64,000 bases of DNA, taken from Acanthornis magna (lineage: Eukaryota; Chordata; Aves; Passeriformes; Acanthizidae). Below the pieces are notes generated by a model, which worked only from the letters and a program-made list of their open reading frames with translations, had not been told where the DNA came from and ran no database searches. The stretch covers positions 2,801,001 through 2,865,000 of the forward strand of contig JAWUZG010000070.1 of NCBI GenBank assembly GCA_036785705.1, read 5' to 3'. The translations under genes and the position numbers were made by a program. Positions 1 through 13,000 of this stretch are shown piece after piece. Position 1 is the stretch's first letter. Each line of letters starts with the position of its first letter.

Positions 1-2859
1 CAAAGTCCACCAAGTATCATGTCAAAACTACAAAGACTTGTACCCAAAAACTCAACACCTGAGATTCCAAAAATCAGAGATACAGACAAGGCCACTTGGG
101 GGCCCTCCTTGAGTTTCCCTTCCTGAAGAGCATCCCTCCAAGAAACATGCAGGAACATGCAATGCCATAGCCTTGAAAAGAAGGGGAAAAGCACGAAAAT
201 CTCAGCCGAATCTTGCATGTTCTGGCACGGCCTGTAACTCAAGGTCCCCCTCCCAGCCCGTGTCACTGACTCATTCTGCCCTGCTTCCCCCACCTAGAGG
301 AAAGGTGGCGGATCAGGGATGCACTCAAGAGAAGCGCTCAGGTCCTCCCTGTGACGTGAAGCTGCCACAGCTCCCTTCGAGGCCCAGCTGTTGCCCCACA
401 GCCTTTGAATTCGGCGTTGGCATCTGTTAAGGCAGCTTCCTGGAACAGTGCTCATGGCCAAATCCGCTGCCACGCTCTGTCAAGCGGCCGGCAGAAGTCA
501 ATAAAATGCCGTTCATCATGGGATTTGCCATAACAATGGGACACAAACAGACTTAGCCTTACGTACAGAAATGATGTCAAACAAATTAGCTTTGCCCGAG
601 TTACTCAGACGTTCTTGCAAAGCTCAGTCCTGTCCTCTCGTGTCTCAAGCCTGCCTGTGCTGTTTGCCAGAGGGAGTTTTGGAGAGGCCTCTCTGCACGA
701 CAGTCTTGGACAAGGAGAAGGAAGTTCGTTCTTGCGTTCCTTGTGCCCCACAAACAAAAAATCCCCCAAACAACAACAACAACAACAACCAAAAAAAAAA
801 AAAAGCAAAAAGCTTAACAGATTTGGAATGACAGGGCCTGTGCTCTCACACTCGTGTAACTGGATTGTAATGCTCTCCTTGGCTTGGGAAGCTGAAGGTG
901 ATGGCAGATGAGCTGGCACACAGCAATAGTGCTCCAAATCCTGGGCTTCCAGGAGCAATTCAGGCCTGAGGCAGCAGGTGTGGACACTCAGCTCCAGGCT
1001 CACACACATACCCTGCCTAGGAAGCTGTCCCACACTGGGCACCTCAGGCTGGCTCTCCATCAGCCAAGGGCAATGCTGCCATGATGCATTTTGGTCAGTT
1101 CTGGCCAGGAAACACACCTGGCATTTGAATATCAAAATGCAGAAAACTGTATTTTTGCATATTAAAGGACAAAATACCATTAAAAAGAATTGCCACTAGG
1201 GAATCTATACAAAGAAACTTCCTTGCCAATACTCACCAGATAAATTCAGTAAGACGTTTTGATTAAAAATTAGTATTTAAGTGACTCAGTGTCGGACACG
1301 GAATCAAAATCTCACCTTTGGATACCTCTGACCTTTTTATGAATTAGAAAACTGAGCCCAGAGCTAAGGCAGGTGGCCATTCACAGGTGGCCCAAATTCC
1401 ACAACAGGGCAAAACCCCCAAAGCATTGGATGGAAAACTCCCTTGGAATGGCTATGCAAGACATGCAAGATATGCCTTGACTACCAAGTTCAGCTCATCC
1501 CAAACTGCTCCAAAGAATAAGCATCTGAAGCAGTTTTAACCCTAATTTGCCCGTGAAACTGTCTCTCGCAAACTATTTTCATGTTTATACTGATGAAAAA
1601 TGAAATTAGAATTTTAATTTGACTCGAGCAGCCTCTCATATAGAGGTTTGCTTGCCCACAGGCCATGGGCTTCACAGCAAGTCAAACCCTGCTCTCAATC
1701 AAAACCAGCCTGTGCCCCAGCTCCCAACTCCAGCAGCCACACAGAGTGAGCTCTTCCCACCTGTGCAGCCAAAAGCCAAAAGGGCCTGAAGTGCCAGTGC
1801 TCCCAAACCAGCCCAGTGAACATTTCCCTCTCCTGCACACCTCCTTCAGCTCGCTGAGATCTGCTGCTCACAGAACCTGCTCTCGCTCCCACTCAGTTCA
1901 GCGAGAGTAGGAGCAGCCCCAAGTCTAGTCATAGTACAAGATTTTATTGCTGTCATGATAATTAATGACTACTTACGCTGAGCTTTTAATGTGTACCTGG
2001 GCTTTTTTTTTGTTTGTTTGTTAACTGGGTCGTAAAGGAGGAGTCCCAAGGGGTTTCCTGGATTTGCAGTACAATAGGGACCTCTAGAGGCGTTTCCCCT
2101 GCTCAAAGCAAGGCTCAGGGCAGATAAGAGGAGCGACATGTCACTGTGGATGCCATCGGAGCTCTGTGGCACAGAGGGCTCGGAGCAGACAGCACTGTGC
2201 TCCGTGCCAGCATTCACTGAAATGAGCGGGGCTCTGAGGAGCCTATGACAAGGCTGGAGCTGACTGAATCCAGCCTTCAGATTATTTATCTGCATCTTGC
2301 AAACTGTCTGGTTTCAAATACGTTTTGCCATGATACTTTTCTGAATAGCTCTTAAAGTTAAAAAGCAGAAAATCTGCATTCCTTTCACACTAGACATAGA
2401 ACTGAAATTAATATTAGAAAAGGAACTTTTACTGTTTGTCATCAAACTTGCGTTTTACCAAGTCTGACATGTCTTGCCCCTCCTCTCAACACTTACTGAT
2501 CTACCCAAGCACCTTTTCTTAAAAGAACTCACAGAAGAATGATCTCCTTTTTTCAAAGGTTTGAAGTTTGATGCCTCTCCTTCATGTGACTTTAATCCCT
2601 GCTTGTTTTAGTTGCCCACAGCGCATCATTCTCAAAGCCTTGCTTCCTAGGGATGGAGTAAAGGCAATCCATTAAGAACTGTGAGCTTCAGGGGGGACAG
2701 GAGATATTCTGAACTTAATTATTAAATCAATTCTTTTGTCAAATTAGCCTTCTTCTTGTGGGATGCTTTGCTGCCTACAGTGCATTCCATGGACCAGAAA
2801 CAAAACAAAACATATAATGGATGTAAAGGACTACAAAGTTCTAAGATTTTGCTGAGAGG

Positions 2860-2955
2860 AATTTGATTTTTTGTGTTTGGATTTTTTGTTTTGGTTTTTG
2901 GTTTTTTGGGGGTTTGGGATTTTTTTGGTTGTTTTGTTTTGGGGTTTTTTGCATG
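2860..2955. repeat. T/G-rich low-complexity stretch
   Basis: About 95 bases made almost only of T and G on the plus strand, with runs such as TTTTTTGGTTG. No regular period. Simple sequence. Confidence 0.7.
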
Positions 2956-4033
2956 AAGTTGAGAGTCACTAGCAAGTAAACAGTTTCACAGCTAATTCTT
3001 AGTACACAAGGCAGGACTTAGGCAGCCTTGTGCTGGCTGCAGCAGCACGAATCAGATTTGTACTTTTACCATAAGTGGGATGGAAAAGAAACCTCGCTGT
3101 GTCATTATCCAAATACACTCTGGGTTACTATGAAAAATCTCCAAGGAAAAACTGCCTCCTACCTACCTGCCAGACACCAGTGTGTCCTGACAGGACACAA
3201 CCAAAGGCAGTGTCTTTAAAGCACTGCCATCTTTTTCCCAGGTGTGCATCTCACTGCTTGAAACAGACCTTACTGGGATCAGGGAAACTGCAGGCCACCC
3301 ACATACCTGAGCAGAAAATGGGAGTTGAATTCAGGGAAGGTGTTCAAGTGACAGCCCAGCACACCTGCACGGTGGCTGCAGATGCCAGTGAAGCAGGTTC
3401 AGGGCTGGGTGGCTTAAGGGCAACTTAGTTTGAGAGATGTGCTGCAGGAAAAGCCAGTGTGGTTCCACCAGCCAGGATCACGCACAGGGCAAGTGCTGTC
3501 CCCTTCAGAAAGGCAGATCCTGGTCTTTGATGTCTCTGGCTTGGCCCTGCTGAGCTGGTGCCCCTCACAGCTGAGGTAGGCCTGCCTAAAAGTCACACAA
3601 ACGCAGGGGCTCCTCTTGAAATGACAGTTTTTGGCACATGCAGCTGGAATGGGAAAGAGAAGCTTAATTATGCCACTACAGAAACAGTCTGAGCCTGATA
3701 AATGAGCCAGGAAAGATGATCCTGATCCTCTGACAGGCCAGTTCTGCAGGAAATTCAGCACCGTAAGCAGCAACACACCATTCCAGGCTGGCAGCATCTG
3801 TCACTTATCAAGGCAGGGCTCAGCAGGGCTGACTCCACGAAGCAATCTGAGGCCTTGCAGACTCCCCCAGCCAAACTGCACCATGAGTCAGTCATGCAGC
3901 GATGCCTCGTGCACAGCTGGGCCTGGTCCGAGGTCATGCTTCTGCGTGAAGGGCACAAAGCACCCAGCTGGTGAGGAACCCAATTGTGGAAGCCTTGAGA
4001 GCACTTGGAAAAGGAAAGCAAACAACTTCTCTC

Positions 4034-4259
4034 TCCTTCCTTCCTTCCTTCCTTCCTTCCTTCCTTCCTTCCTTCCTTCCTTCCTTCCTTCCTTCCTTCC
4101 TTCCTTCCTTCCTTCCTTCCTTCCTTCCTTCCTTCCTTCCTTCCTTCCTTCCTTCCTTCCTTCCTTCCTTCCTTCCTTCCTTCCTTCCTTCCTTCCTTCC
4201 TCCCTCCCTCCCTCCCTCCCTCCCTCCCTCCCTCCCTCCCTCCCTCCCTCCCTCCCTCC
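4034..4259. repeat. (TTCC)n-(TCCC)n microsatellite
   Basis: About 41 perfect TTCC units (to about 4200) pass directly into about 15 TCCC units (to 4259), followed by degenerate C/T-rich sequence to about 4330. It is an uninterrupted 225-bp polypyrimidine strand on plus. Long open frames here are only repeats of Ser-Phe-Leu-Pro or Lys-Glu-Gly-Arg and are not genes. Confidence 0.97.
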
Positions 4260-5449
4260 ATTCCTTCCCATGCTCCTTCCTCCTTTCCTTCCCATCTTCC
4301 TTCCCTTCTTCCCATCTTCATCCTTCCATTTTATTCTCATTCTGCCCTGACCCAAAATCTCATTTTGCATGGCACATGCTTGTCTGGTGTTTCACTCTCC
4401 AGTTTTCCTTCCACTAGCAGAAAAATATCAGCAAACTCTCACTTCCAAAGCTGCCTTAGGCCAGAAAGCCAACTAGAAAAAGGTATTTCAATGTAGTCTC
4501 CTGCTAAATTGTGGCCTTAAAGTAAAGCTTCCTTTTCACTTATGTTTAACCAAACATTGAAAAAATGAAGTCAGTGTTTGTTTCTGTAGGTACAAAATGG
4601 CTCACTGCAATGCGCAAATACCCCTGAAGAGGCACTTGCATATCCTGCAAGGCACCTGCTTGGCCACTGGTAGACAAAGGGTAAAACAAACATCAGAAAG
4701 AGGACATGCAAACAGCTAAACCCAAACAAAATGCATCTCTCTTCAACAGTTTTCTTCGGGCAAGGTGAAGTCCAGTTGTCCAAACCCCTGCCCTTAGAAC
4801 TTCTGTGACAAGTGCACGTACCCCCTGAGCCAGTTGTGTAGGGTGTGTGTCTGCTCCAAGAGACAGCCTCTGCAGCGGAGAAGGGCTGGGCCTTGGAAGT
4901 GAATCCAACACCGGCAGTGTGCACGCAGAAGAGACAATTTACTGGTGAGAGGGAGATTCACTCACATGACAAAAACTCTAAGACTTTTCATCCTTTGGAT
5001 ACTCAGCTCTAAAATTTTGTCCCAGACCAATGAGAAAGATCTCTCACCCATGTTTTCCTGATAACATGCACGTTTTCAGTTTCCATGTGAGAGGGGTGAA
5101 GGGTGGTTTTTGTTTGTGAGGATGTGTAGACCATAATTCACTTCTAATTGCCCTCTGACCACATATGTGTGACACATAAAATGTTAGGGCCACTACCGGA
5201 AGCTGTCTTGAAGACTGTGAAGAGCACAAGTTATCTGGCAGTGGACATGAAGAAAGCAAACAGTGTACAGATTTGAAGATGTGACTGGAGATGAAGACAA
5301 AAAGGCTGAGAGTTGGAAAATGCTGGTGTCAATGTGCAGGGCAAAGGACTGGTGTCCATCCACCTCCTCACCAGCAATCCTTTTGGTGTATGCGCAGGCT
5401 GCTTGCTCCCTCTGTTACATGGGATTCCAAGCAGTGTGTGATGTGCTGT

Positions 5450-5459
5450 TTTATTTATT
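5450..5459 (-). terminator. Candidate EPGN poly(A) signals
   Basis: Two overlapping AATAAA hexamers on the minus strand lie 1.5 kb past the EPGN stop. They are the first good pair I noticed downstream. A 3' UTR of about 1.5 kb is plausible but unproven; a further AATAAA near 1940 is an alternative. Confidence 0.35.
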
Positions 5460-6996
5460 GGTATCAGAGAGCCAAGATGGCTTAGCTACTGACTAGGACC
5501 CCATGTGAGAAGCCCCCTGAACTTCAGACCATTCAAGTGCCACACTCACCTTTACCCTTTCAAGCCCCTCCTTTCATACACATTTCAGCATTGTCACCGT
5601 AGATTCACAAATACAGTTTTTTCAACAAACAACATGCATCCTTGTTGTGAAAATTAACTCACATAACAAAGAAACTGAGCTTTCAGCAGGGCACCTGAAT
5701 TTAGGAGCTGATATTACCCCACAAGTACCAACTGCCTTTCTCTGACCACAGCAGATGAGTCTACAACATGCAATAGCTGAAATTAAAATCTCTGAGAGCC
5801 ATCTCCAGTTACATCAGCACTGGCAAATACTCCAGCTGTCAGTGAAAAGTCCTAGTTAGTGCCACCATCTTCAGAACCAATTTTCTTTCCTTTTCCTTCA
5901 ACTAAATCTTTGTACCTTCCCAATTCTTTGTAGATAAGATGAAGAGAACCATGCATTCCATATGGAATCTGTTAGTCCAGGGTGGAACCAAATCCCTAAG
6001 ATCATTTTGTTCTTATTTGAGTGGTCACATTGTGCCCATGATGTGAGAATGGAATAGAGAGAGTCTGTTTCCTGGGAAAAGCTGTACTGAAGTTTCATAA
6101 CAAAATTCCAGCTTCTCTAGCAATTCAAGTCTTGGGCAGAAACCAGGGTGCAGCAAGGTGATGTTCTGGCTGAAATTCCACAGATCTGAGAAGCTGCTGT
6201 AGGATGTTTGGGAAGAGGAGAGTTCTTTGTCATGAGCACACTCCGTAATCCATTTTGAGAATTGTGTCTGGTTGCTTTGCTTATGAAAACAATAAGAACA
6301 TGCCATGCCCAGAGGTGTCATGGTCTAATTTTCCAGGAATTGCCTACTCTCTATATTTGTAAGTTTAAGGAAGCTTTGAGAACCAGCAATTTTCCTCAGT
6401 CCAAAGCATTTTGATTCTGTCCTTTATGGCACCAGAAGCCCATACTTGGCCCAGCACGCTGAAGGTAACTGGTGGGTTGGGAGAGGGCTGTTTATCCACA
6501 CACACAGCCAGCAGATACCAAAATCAGAACCCAAATGGCTTCTGGTCAGTGCATGATGTCCAGAATATAGCTCCACTGTGAGGGAGGAGGTGCTTTTCCT
6601 CCAGAGGAGAAAAAAGAAGAAAACAAAACCAAACCAAACACACGAAAGACCAAAGCAGAACACTGTACGAGCACTTGAAATGACTGAAAACAGCTAAAAT
6701 CAACCAGTCCTCCCCACGGCAAACACCAGGCACAGGAGAGCGCCAAGAGGCCTGCCAGAGTCCTTAGCTGCTTGGACCTGAGCATGAGCCACCCTCACCC
6801 AAGAGAGGAAGTCTTTCTTCAACAACACACAGAGCCTGTCAGTTCTGCAGGAGCTCTCTTCATGCACTCCTCTGCTGTTCCCTTGAGTTCCTCTCCTCAG
6901 CGAGGCCGGGGTACCTGTGGGATGGCACCAGGGGCCTTCCCAGCAGAACTTCCTCTCCTTTGCAGGCAGACTGGTGAGTGTCCCAGCGCTGGAGCT
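5460..6996 (-). other. Probable EPGN 3' untranslated region
   Basis: Lies between the EPGN stop codon and the candidate poly(A) signals. No coding similarity seen. Assignment as UTR is inferred from position only. Confidence 0.35.
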
Positions 6997-7051
6997 TCAC
7001 AACGCCGTCTCGCCCACACACACTTTGTAGGGTGATTTCAGTTTCCTGCAT
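6997..7051 (-). CDS. EPGN: EPGN coding exon 5 (cytoplasmic tail and stop)
   Basis: Acceptor CGTTTTAG. The exon encodes [17 protein letters not shown] followed by TGA (plus-strand tca at 6997-6999). KLKSPYxVC is the conserved epigen tail. It is too short to be found as an ORF and was located by phase and similarity. Confidence 0.92.
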
Positions 7052-10000
7052 CTAAAACGGACACCGTCGTGTGATTTTTAACAGCCAGATCTGAAAGCAC
7101 AGCAGTCTGCACACAACCAAAATCTAATCCCCTAACTCGCTCAGGCAGCCCAAAGGAACCTCACGTTTCAGACAATTGCACCACTGGCCCCACTGGTAGA
7201 TCAGAAACCAGAGGTATGGACTGTTAGTTCCTTTTAGATCACACCACAGATGAGTAACAGGCAAAAGCATGGTCCCAGTGCCCCCAGTACTCTGCACCCT
7301 GTAATTCAGATCAATGTAATCAGAAGGTTCCAGATTTCCCGTACCTCTTTCTTACATAGCAGTAGATGATGGCAAGTATTCCACTGGTCAGTATTCCTAC
7401 ACCAATTCCCACAGCAATGTAGCGCTCGTAAGAATTATGTGCATATGAATTTAGTGTTAAATGTTCACACCTCTCTCCATTATAACCTGCAAGGCACCTA
7501 TAAAATAAATACACATCATGCAAAAATTATTCCAAACTTGTTTTGCTTTCTATTTCAAACACGTGTTAGTTTTCATCAGTTTTAAACAAATCACAAGAAA
7601 TCTAAACAAGGAGGGGCTGAACCTTGTGCTCACTCAGAACCTCTTCCCTCCACCAAAATTACCAGTTGCCCCAGTTGATCTAGTTTAAAGCTAGCTTGAG
7701 TACTGCAGTCACAGCAGCAACGCAGTCTAAACATCCTCTCATCGTGTAGGGTGTGGGCCAAGAGCACTGTGCTCTGCTGATCCTTAGCTGCTGTAAGGTC
7801 TCCAAAGGCCAAGGCTGCCCAGTACACATCCTAGAGAATTGCAAGGACACCATGGTCCTGATTGGTGTGTAGTTGTGGAATAAGGGAGTTGTAGCTGATA
7901 TGTTGGAAGATCCTGTCCCCTTCTTTGACCCACTATTGATTCCATCTATTCACCCATCTATTGATTCCTCTACTACTTACTCCAGCACCAGCTGTGATTT
8001 GAGACGGCACCATGGCACTGATGTACAAAGCTGTGAATTCCCCCTCTCCCTTCCTTAGTTTTACACTAGCACAGCACTGCAGCCTTGTTAGCAGTCCTGA
8101 GGCATCACAGCACTCAGGTCTGTGCCAAACTTTAACCCTACAAATACCTGACTGGCACTGTGAAGCTGCACATGCAGCACATAAAGAGTCAATGCCAGCG
8201 TTATTTTTGAAGAAGGATAAAATAGGCAGCATTCTTTACTTGCATATGGGCTTCCTCAGTTCGTTGTGGAAGGCACAGAGCCCATTGATACAATAGCTGT
8301 GGTGTTCCTCTAGGCAGGTCTGCATCAGCTTCAAGAGCTTTGGCTGCTCTGTGTAGTCTACTGTGAAACAGAATAAAGTCAGGTTATGTTTAGGACAAAA
8401 CATCATTTGCACATATTTTCACAACTGGAACAGAACAGACACCGTGTGGCAGCAAACACTCAGTACATCGATTTACTGTGCTGTGTCTCGTGAGCTGATT
8501 CAGTCAGCACTAAGAGCAAGCTTCTGAGACAGTCCCGCACAGCTTTGAGAAAGCACAAACTGTAAATAAATCACTTTGTCTTGAGGAACATGTATAAAAA
8601 TGACTGTGTGAGATTCACACAGGGTAACATCAGCACTATACAACCTGCAATCCAATCAGAAAACTATCCCAGGAATAGCAGGGGTTTAGGACACAAGGAG
8701 AGCACTGCATTATTCTCAGTATCCTTCCCAGTCTGAATTCAATATAATAGTTAATTAATTCATTCTTTTCCTGATCCAAACTACTGCATTTCTAGTTCTC
8801 CTGCCTGCCAGCTCTGCAGCCATGAGTGAGGATGAATGGTGGGACTGCTCCCTCCCCTCCCTTCTTCATGGTTTAATGTTAGCTGAGTGGCCAATGACAG
8901 TTGTAAGCTCTCAAAACTGCCTGGACGGTTTTCCTGTGCAAAAGCACAGTCCATGGCTACCAAGCTTCTGAACTTGTGCAAAACTCTACTCATCTGGGTC
9001 AGCAAGCACACCTCTTGCACAGAAAATGCTACCTTATTCCCAGCCATGGTGGCTCAAATGGGAATAAAAGTCTTGGGAACAGGGGTGCAGCAAGAGAAGA
9101 GAAAGCTGCAAAGCTTCACCATCACTGCAAGCATCTGTTCCAACTGGTCTCTCTACCCAGTTACAGGAATCACTGGTGGGGTGGGGTGTCCAAGCAATGA
9201 CTTACTATTTCAGGGGACTGCATCAGTGACAGCTGAAGGTGATTTCCTAACCGAGTGCATGTCAACACCAGCTTTCAGTTATGACCACAAAAAAATAACA
9301 TCTTGCAGGAAGGTGACCAAGTCTGCTCAACAAAGGTGACTCAACAAAGGTACAGCAAGCAGAACCCTTCCTTTTCTGACTAAGTGCTGAATCAAGGTCT
9401 GGAGATAGTACACTGATGGATCCACTGCCATGGACAGAAGCCTCAAGCCCTCTTGAAGGCAACTTGTGATCCCACCACACAGTTTTCAGGAGCAGCACCA
9501 CCAACCCCTTAAATTCCCAATTAAAATCCAGTCTGAGCGCTTTATTGGCAGGAATCTCCTCTGTGTGCTCTTCTAAACATTTGATTTTTTTTCTTCCTCC
9601 TCTATGCAGCTTTATCAGAGATGACAAGCAATGGCAAACAGCTGCTCTAGCTAGAGCAACTCTCAGCTTCAGCTGTGAATGATGTGGTTTGGACACCCAA
9701 AAGGCATGATGCTATCACTGATACTCAGATCAAACATGACTGTTTTGAGAACAGTGCCTTCTCAAACCTGACAGAGTAATCAGACTTCCAGCTTAGCAAG
9801 AGACTTAGGGAGAACAAGTGACAATTCAGGTCTGCTTGAAAAATGACATGTTGGCTTACTGCACTTGCATAGGAAAAGCTACAGAGGTGGAAGAAGCAAG
9901 TCTTGCTTTAAAGTTAATTTCTAACGGCTGAGAAAAGGGCATCTTATCCATCCTTTCAAGGAAAAAAAGTTACCCACAAGTTTCTCTTCACACTATGGAG

Positions 10001-13000
10001 CCTAGAAACAATGCAAGGGAGGAAATTGGTGCTGGCTAAACAGGACTGTCTCTTCTCTGTCTGGCTCTGGGAATGCTGCTGACAACCTCTGGAGAGAGGC
10101 TTGTTGGCTAAGAGCACAGCCAGCAAAGGACCAGGCCTCAGAGGGACAGGCTTCAGGAGGAAGTTAAGAAAGGACAGTTTTGGTGAAGAAAAGACAGATA
10201 TTGGGATAAGAGCTGCATGACACTACTGTCTGCACAGGAGCACTGTACGCTGCTCTCTGATGAGGAAAGCAGAATGGAAAGCATGTGGTCAGCATAGCTG
10301 CAGGACACGGCATGCCAAGGAGATCACGGATGCAGGGGACCTGCAAAAACTCATTCTGGTTAGGTCTAAAGTACTTGCAGAGCAGCTGCCTAAGCTCTGC
10401 AGGGAAGAGTTTCAGAAAACAGACAACAGCACATTCACACTTTTCCCAGCCTCTCCTCAAGCACTCAGGGACCAACTGTTTTGAATCACCGTTTCAGCAC
10501 AAAGTGCACTAGAGAATCACTAAAAATAACCCTTCAATGGGAGCCTTTAGCCAACGTTTCCTGCTGCCCTAAGCACCACTCTTCTGCTAGGCTGTGAAAA
10601 GGTGTCTATTGCACAGGTTTCGTTTTTCATTTCTATCTCTTCCACAGGAGGGAAAAAAGAAAATAAACATGAGAAAGGTATAAATTCACACCCCAGAGGC
10701 ACAAAATCCCCAACCACCTCTACCCCAACTTCCACCAGATGGATTTCCACATCCTGAAATCCCTCCTCACTCGTGCCAGCGCTGCCGAGAGGTGGCAGGC
10801 TTCCACCTACAAACATCTGCAGGAAACCTGGCTTTGTGCAGGTACAGGAACCTCTTGCCTGAGTGCTGCTGTCATTAGAAACCCAGGTCAGCCTGGAGCA
10901 GCAGCCTCCTAGAAAGCATTAGAGACAAACCAACACATTCCTTCGTCGCTGTCAGGAGGAACAGCTTGGTCCATTGTGGGTAAGATCAGATACTAAGTGT
11001 ACGCACAAAAATTCCATGTGCTAATTATTTTGACATTGCAAAAGTACAAATTACCTCTGAAAGAATGAGTCTTGAAAACAAAAAGGATGATTTCCTAGCT
11101 CGCCCCAGAGCATTATGTTAATTCCTATCTTACTGTCCACCTAGATACTAAACAAGCTGTTGAATAAACAGGTCCATGTGCCCTTTCATGTCACGTGAGG
11201 GGAGAGAAACATGCCGTGTAAGCACTTGACAGCTGCCTGCAACTGAGTCATTCAAACAGATACACCTGGCAAGATCTGACATGAAATCAAGGCTACAGGT
11301 ACTTGGGAGCCTGGGCTTGCCAAAACTGACAGACTGGCAACAAAGGGAGTCAGTCAGTAAGACCATGACAGCTCAGCTCTCAACTATGGTGCGTTGGGGA
11401 GGAAAGGCAGTTGGAAAGGGGAGGCAGGGAAGGGGTCAGTCCCAGGTCCAGGGCCTCCTTTACGCGCTGCAAGGAACCAGCTGATGGCAATGAAGGGATT
11501 TTTTCTCCAGTGCAACCAAGACCTTTGCTACTCCTGGCTGCCCATTTTGCTATGAAGGCTCTCCCTCAGCCCAAACACCACCAGAAGTTCTTTGTCCATG
11601 CCGTGCCTGCTCCCAGCTCCTCTCCATGACCTTTCCCACTCTCAGCTAATCACTGAGCCTAAAACTCCCTGGCCCCAGCACTGGTGACAAGTAAAGCCTA
11701 CGTGACATATAGGAAGGAAATATGACCAGATTTTGTAAAAACGAGGCAAAGGGATTGAGCAGAAATTAATGGTTTTCCACAAACTGCACCTCAGTCCCCA
11801 AAGGACTTGAATCCCACAAGAAACTGCCAGTTCCTCCAGTGAGACTGAACCAGGAATTCATGTTCTTAGAATCCAGTATTACTGAACCCTGGCAGTAGAT
11901 TTTACTGTAAACTTACAGCACACAAGAATAGGAGCTACCAGGACACTGGAGAGATTCAGTCAGTTTGTCTGGTGTCTTCTTCAGCATTTTTTAAAAAATC
12001 TTCTTTCTGGAAGCACTGTTTTAACTTTTCAGTGTATTTGTAAGAGGCCCACCAAAATACACTCTTAACTCCATGTGTGCTTGAATGTTTGTGAATTTGA
12101 TTCTACCTTTGAGTGGAATACTCGCAAAGGAAAATGCTGGTGTCCAGTTGACTGCCACAGCTTCAGCTGCCATAAAGGTTCACAGACTACTGCAGACATG
12201 GCTGTGACCCTGCTAATAAGCCTACTCTTTGTTGAATCATGACCCATCGCTCCTGCTTTCTAGAAACAACACAAACAGGGCACTTAATGAGCCACAACAT
12301 ATTTCCACTTCATTATCCTCCTGTTTGCTATATGCAGCTCTGCAAGAATCGTGTCACAGACAGACTAAACCATACCACAGTGCTGCACTGATAAACCTGA
12401 GTACTGTGGTCAAAAATCAACACCTTGCTGACTTCACATACATACGAGTGTGTATACATATTTTATGTATATATATATGAAACCCACATATATAGTATGT
12501 GTATGGATGAATGTATATATAACACTGTACCACTATGACAGATTAGAAATGAAAATAAAACAGCTTTTCTTGTTATGAAGGAAAAAAAAAGCTTATGGAT
12601 CTACCAAAAAATGCTTGGAAGACATCTTGTGATGACTTAGAATGACCAGATTATTTGTATGCATGCCTATATGCTTTTTAAAGCATATGCAGAGACGTTA
12701 ATAAGGATCACAGTTAGATTCCTCTCCTCCTTTACTGACCTGCCAAAATCTCAGTCGCAGATCGCACAGCTCTCCCAAAGCAATGACATCACCAGCACCT
12801 CAAGTAACATCAAGAACGCAGCTGGCAGGATAAATACAGCTCTGCTCCGGGATGTTGGCAGGTAAAAGAGCCTGAGTTCACATTTCAGTCAGAAAAGAGA
12901 AAGCAAGAAGGAAGAGAGCCAGCACTCTGAGGAGGACTGTGGAAGCTGTGACAGCCTAAAGCAAAATTGCAACAAAGAAAGAACTACTGCGTAACAATTC

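Larger units (their letters stand above)
1..5440. other. Intergenic DNA downstream of EPGN
   Basis: No exon with recognisable similarity was found on either strand. I looked for EREG or AREG exons, which would be next in the mammalian order, and saw no EGF cysteine pattern. The stretch holds a short CAA run at 770-790, a T/G-rich simple stretch at 2860-2955 and the large pyrimidine tract at 4034-4259. Confidence 0.6.

Noticed and set aside
605..1180. 191-codon minus-strand open frame
   Set aside because: It crosses a CAA/A-rich simple repeat, has no recognisable domain and no promoter or splice support.
3414..3797. Minus-strand frame starting MLPAWNGVLLLTVLNFLQNW, considered as an EREG signal-peptide exon
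   Set aside because: It looks like a signal peptide, but no good splice donor follows and no epiregulin-type sequence or EGF cysteines were found downstream.
3755..4496. Several 150-190-codon frames of Lys-Glu-Gly-Arg or Ser-Phe-Leu-Pro repeats
   Set aside because: They are translations of the TTCC/TCCC microsatellite.
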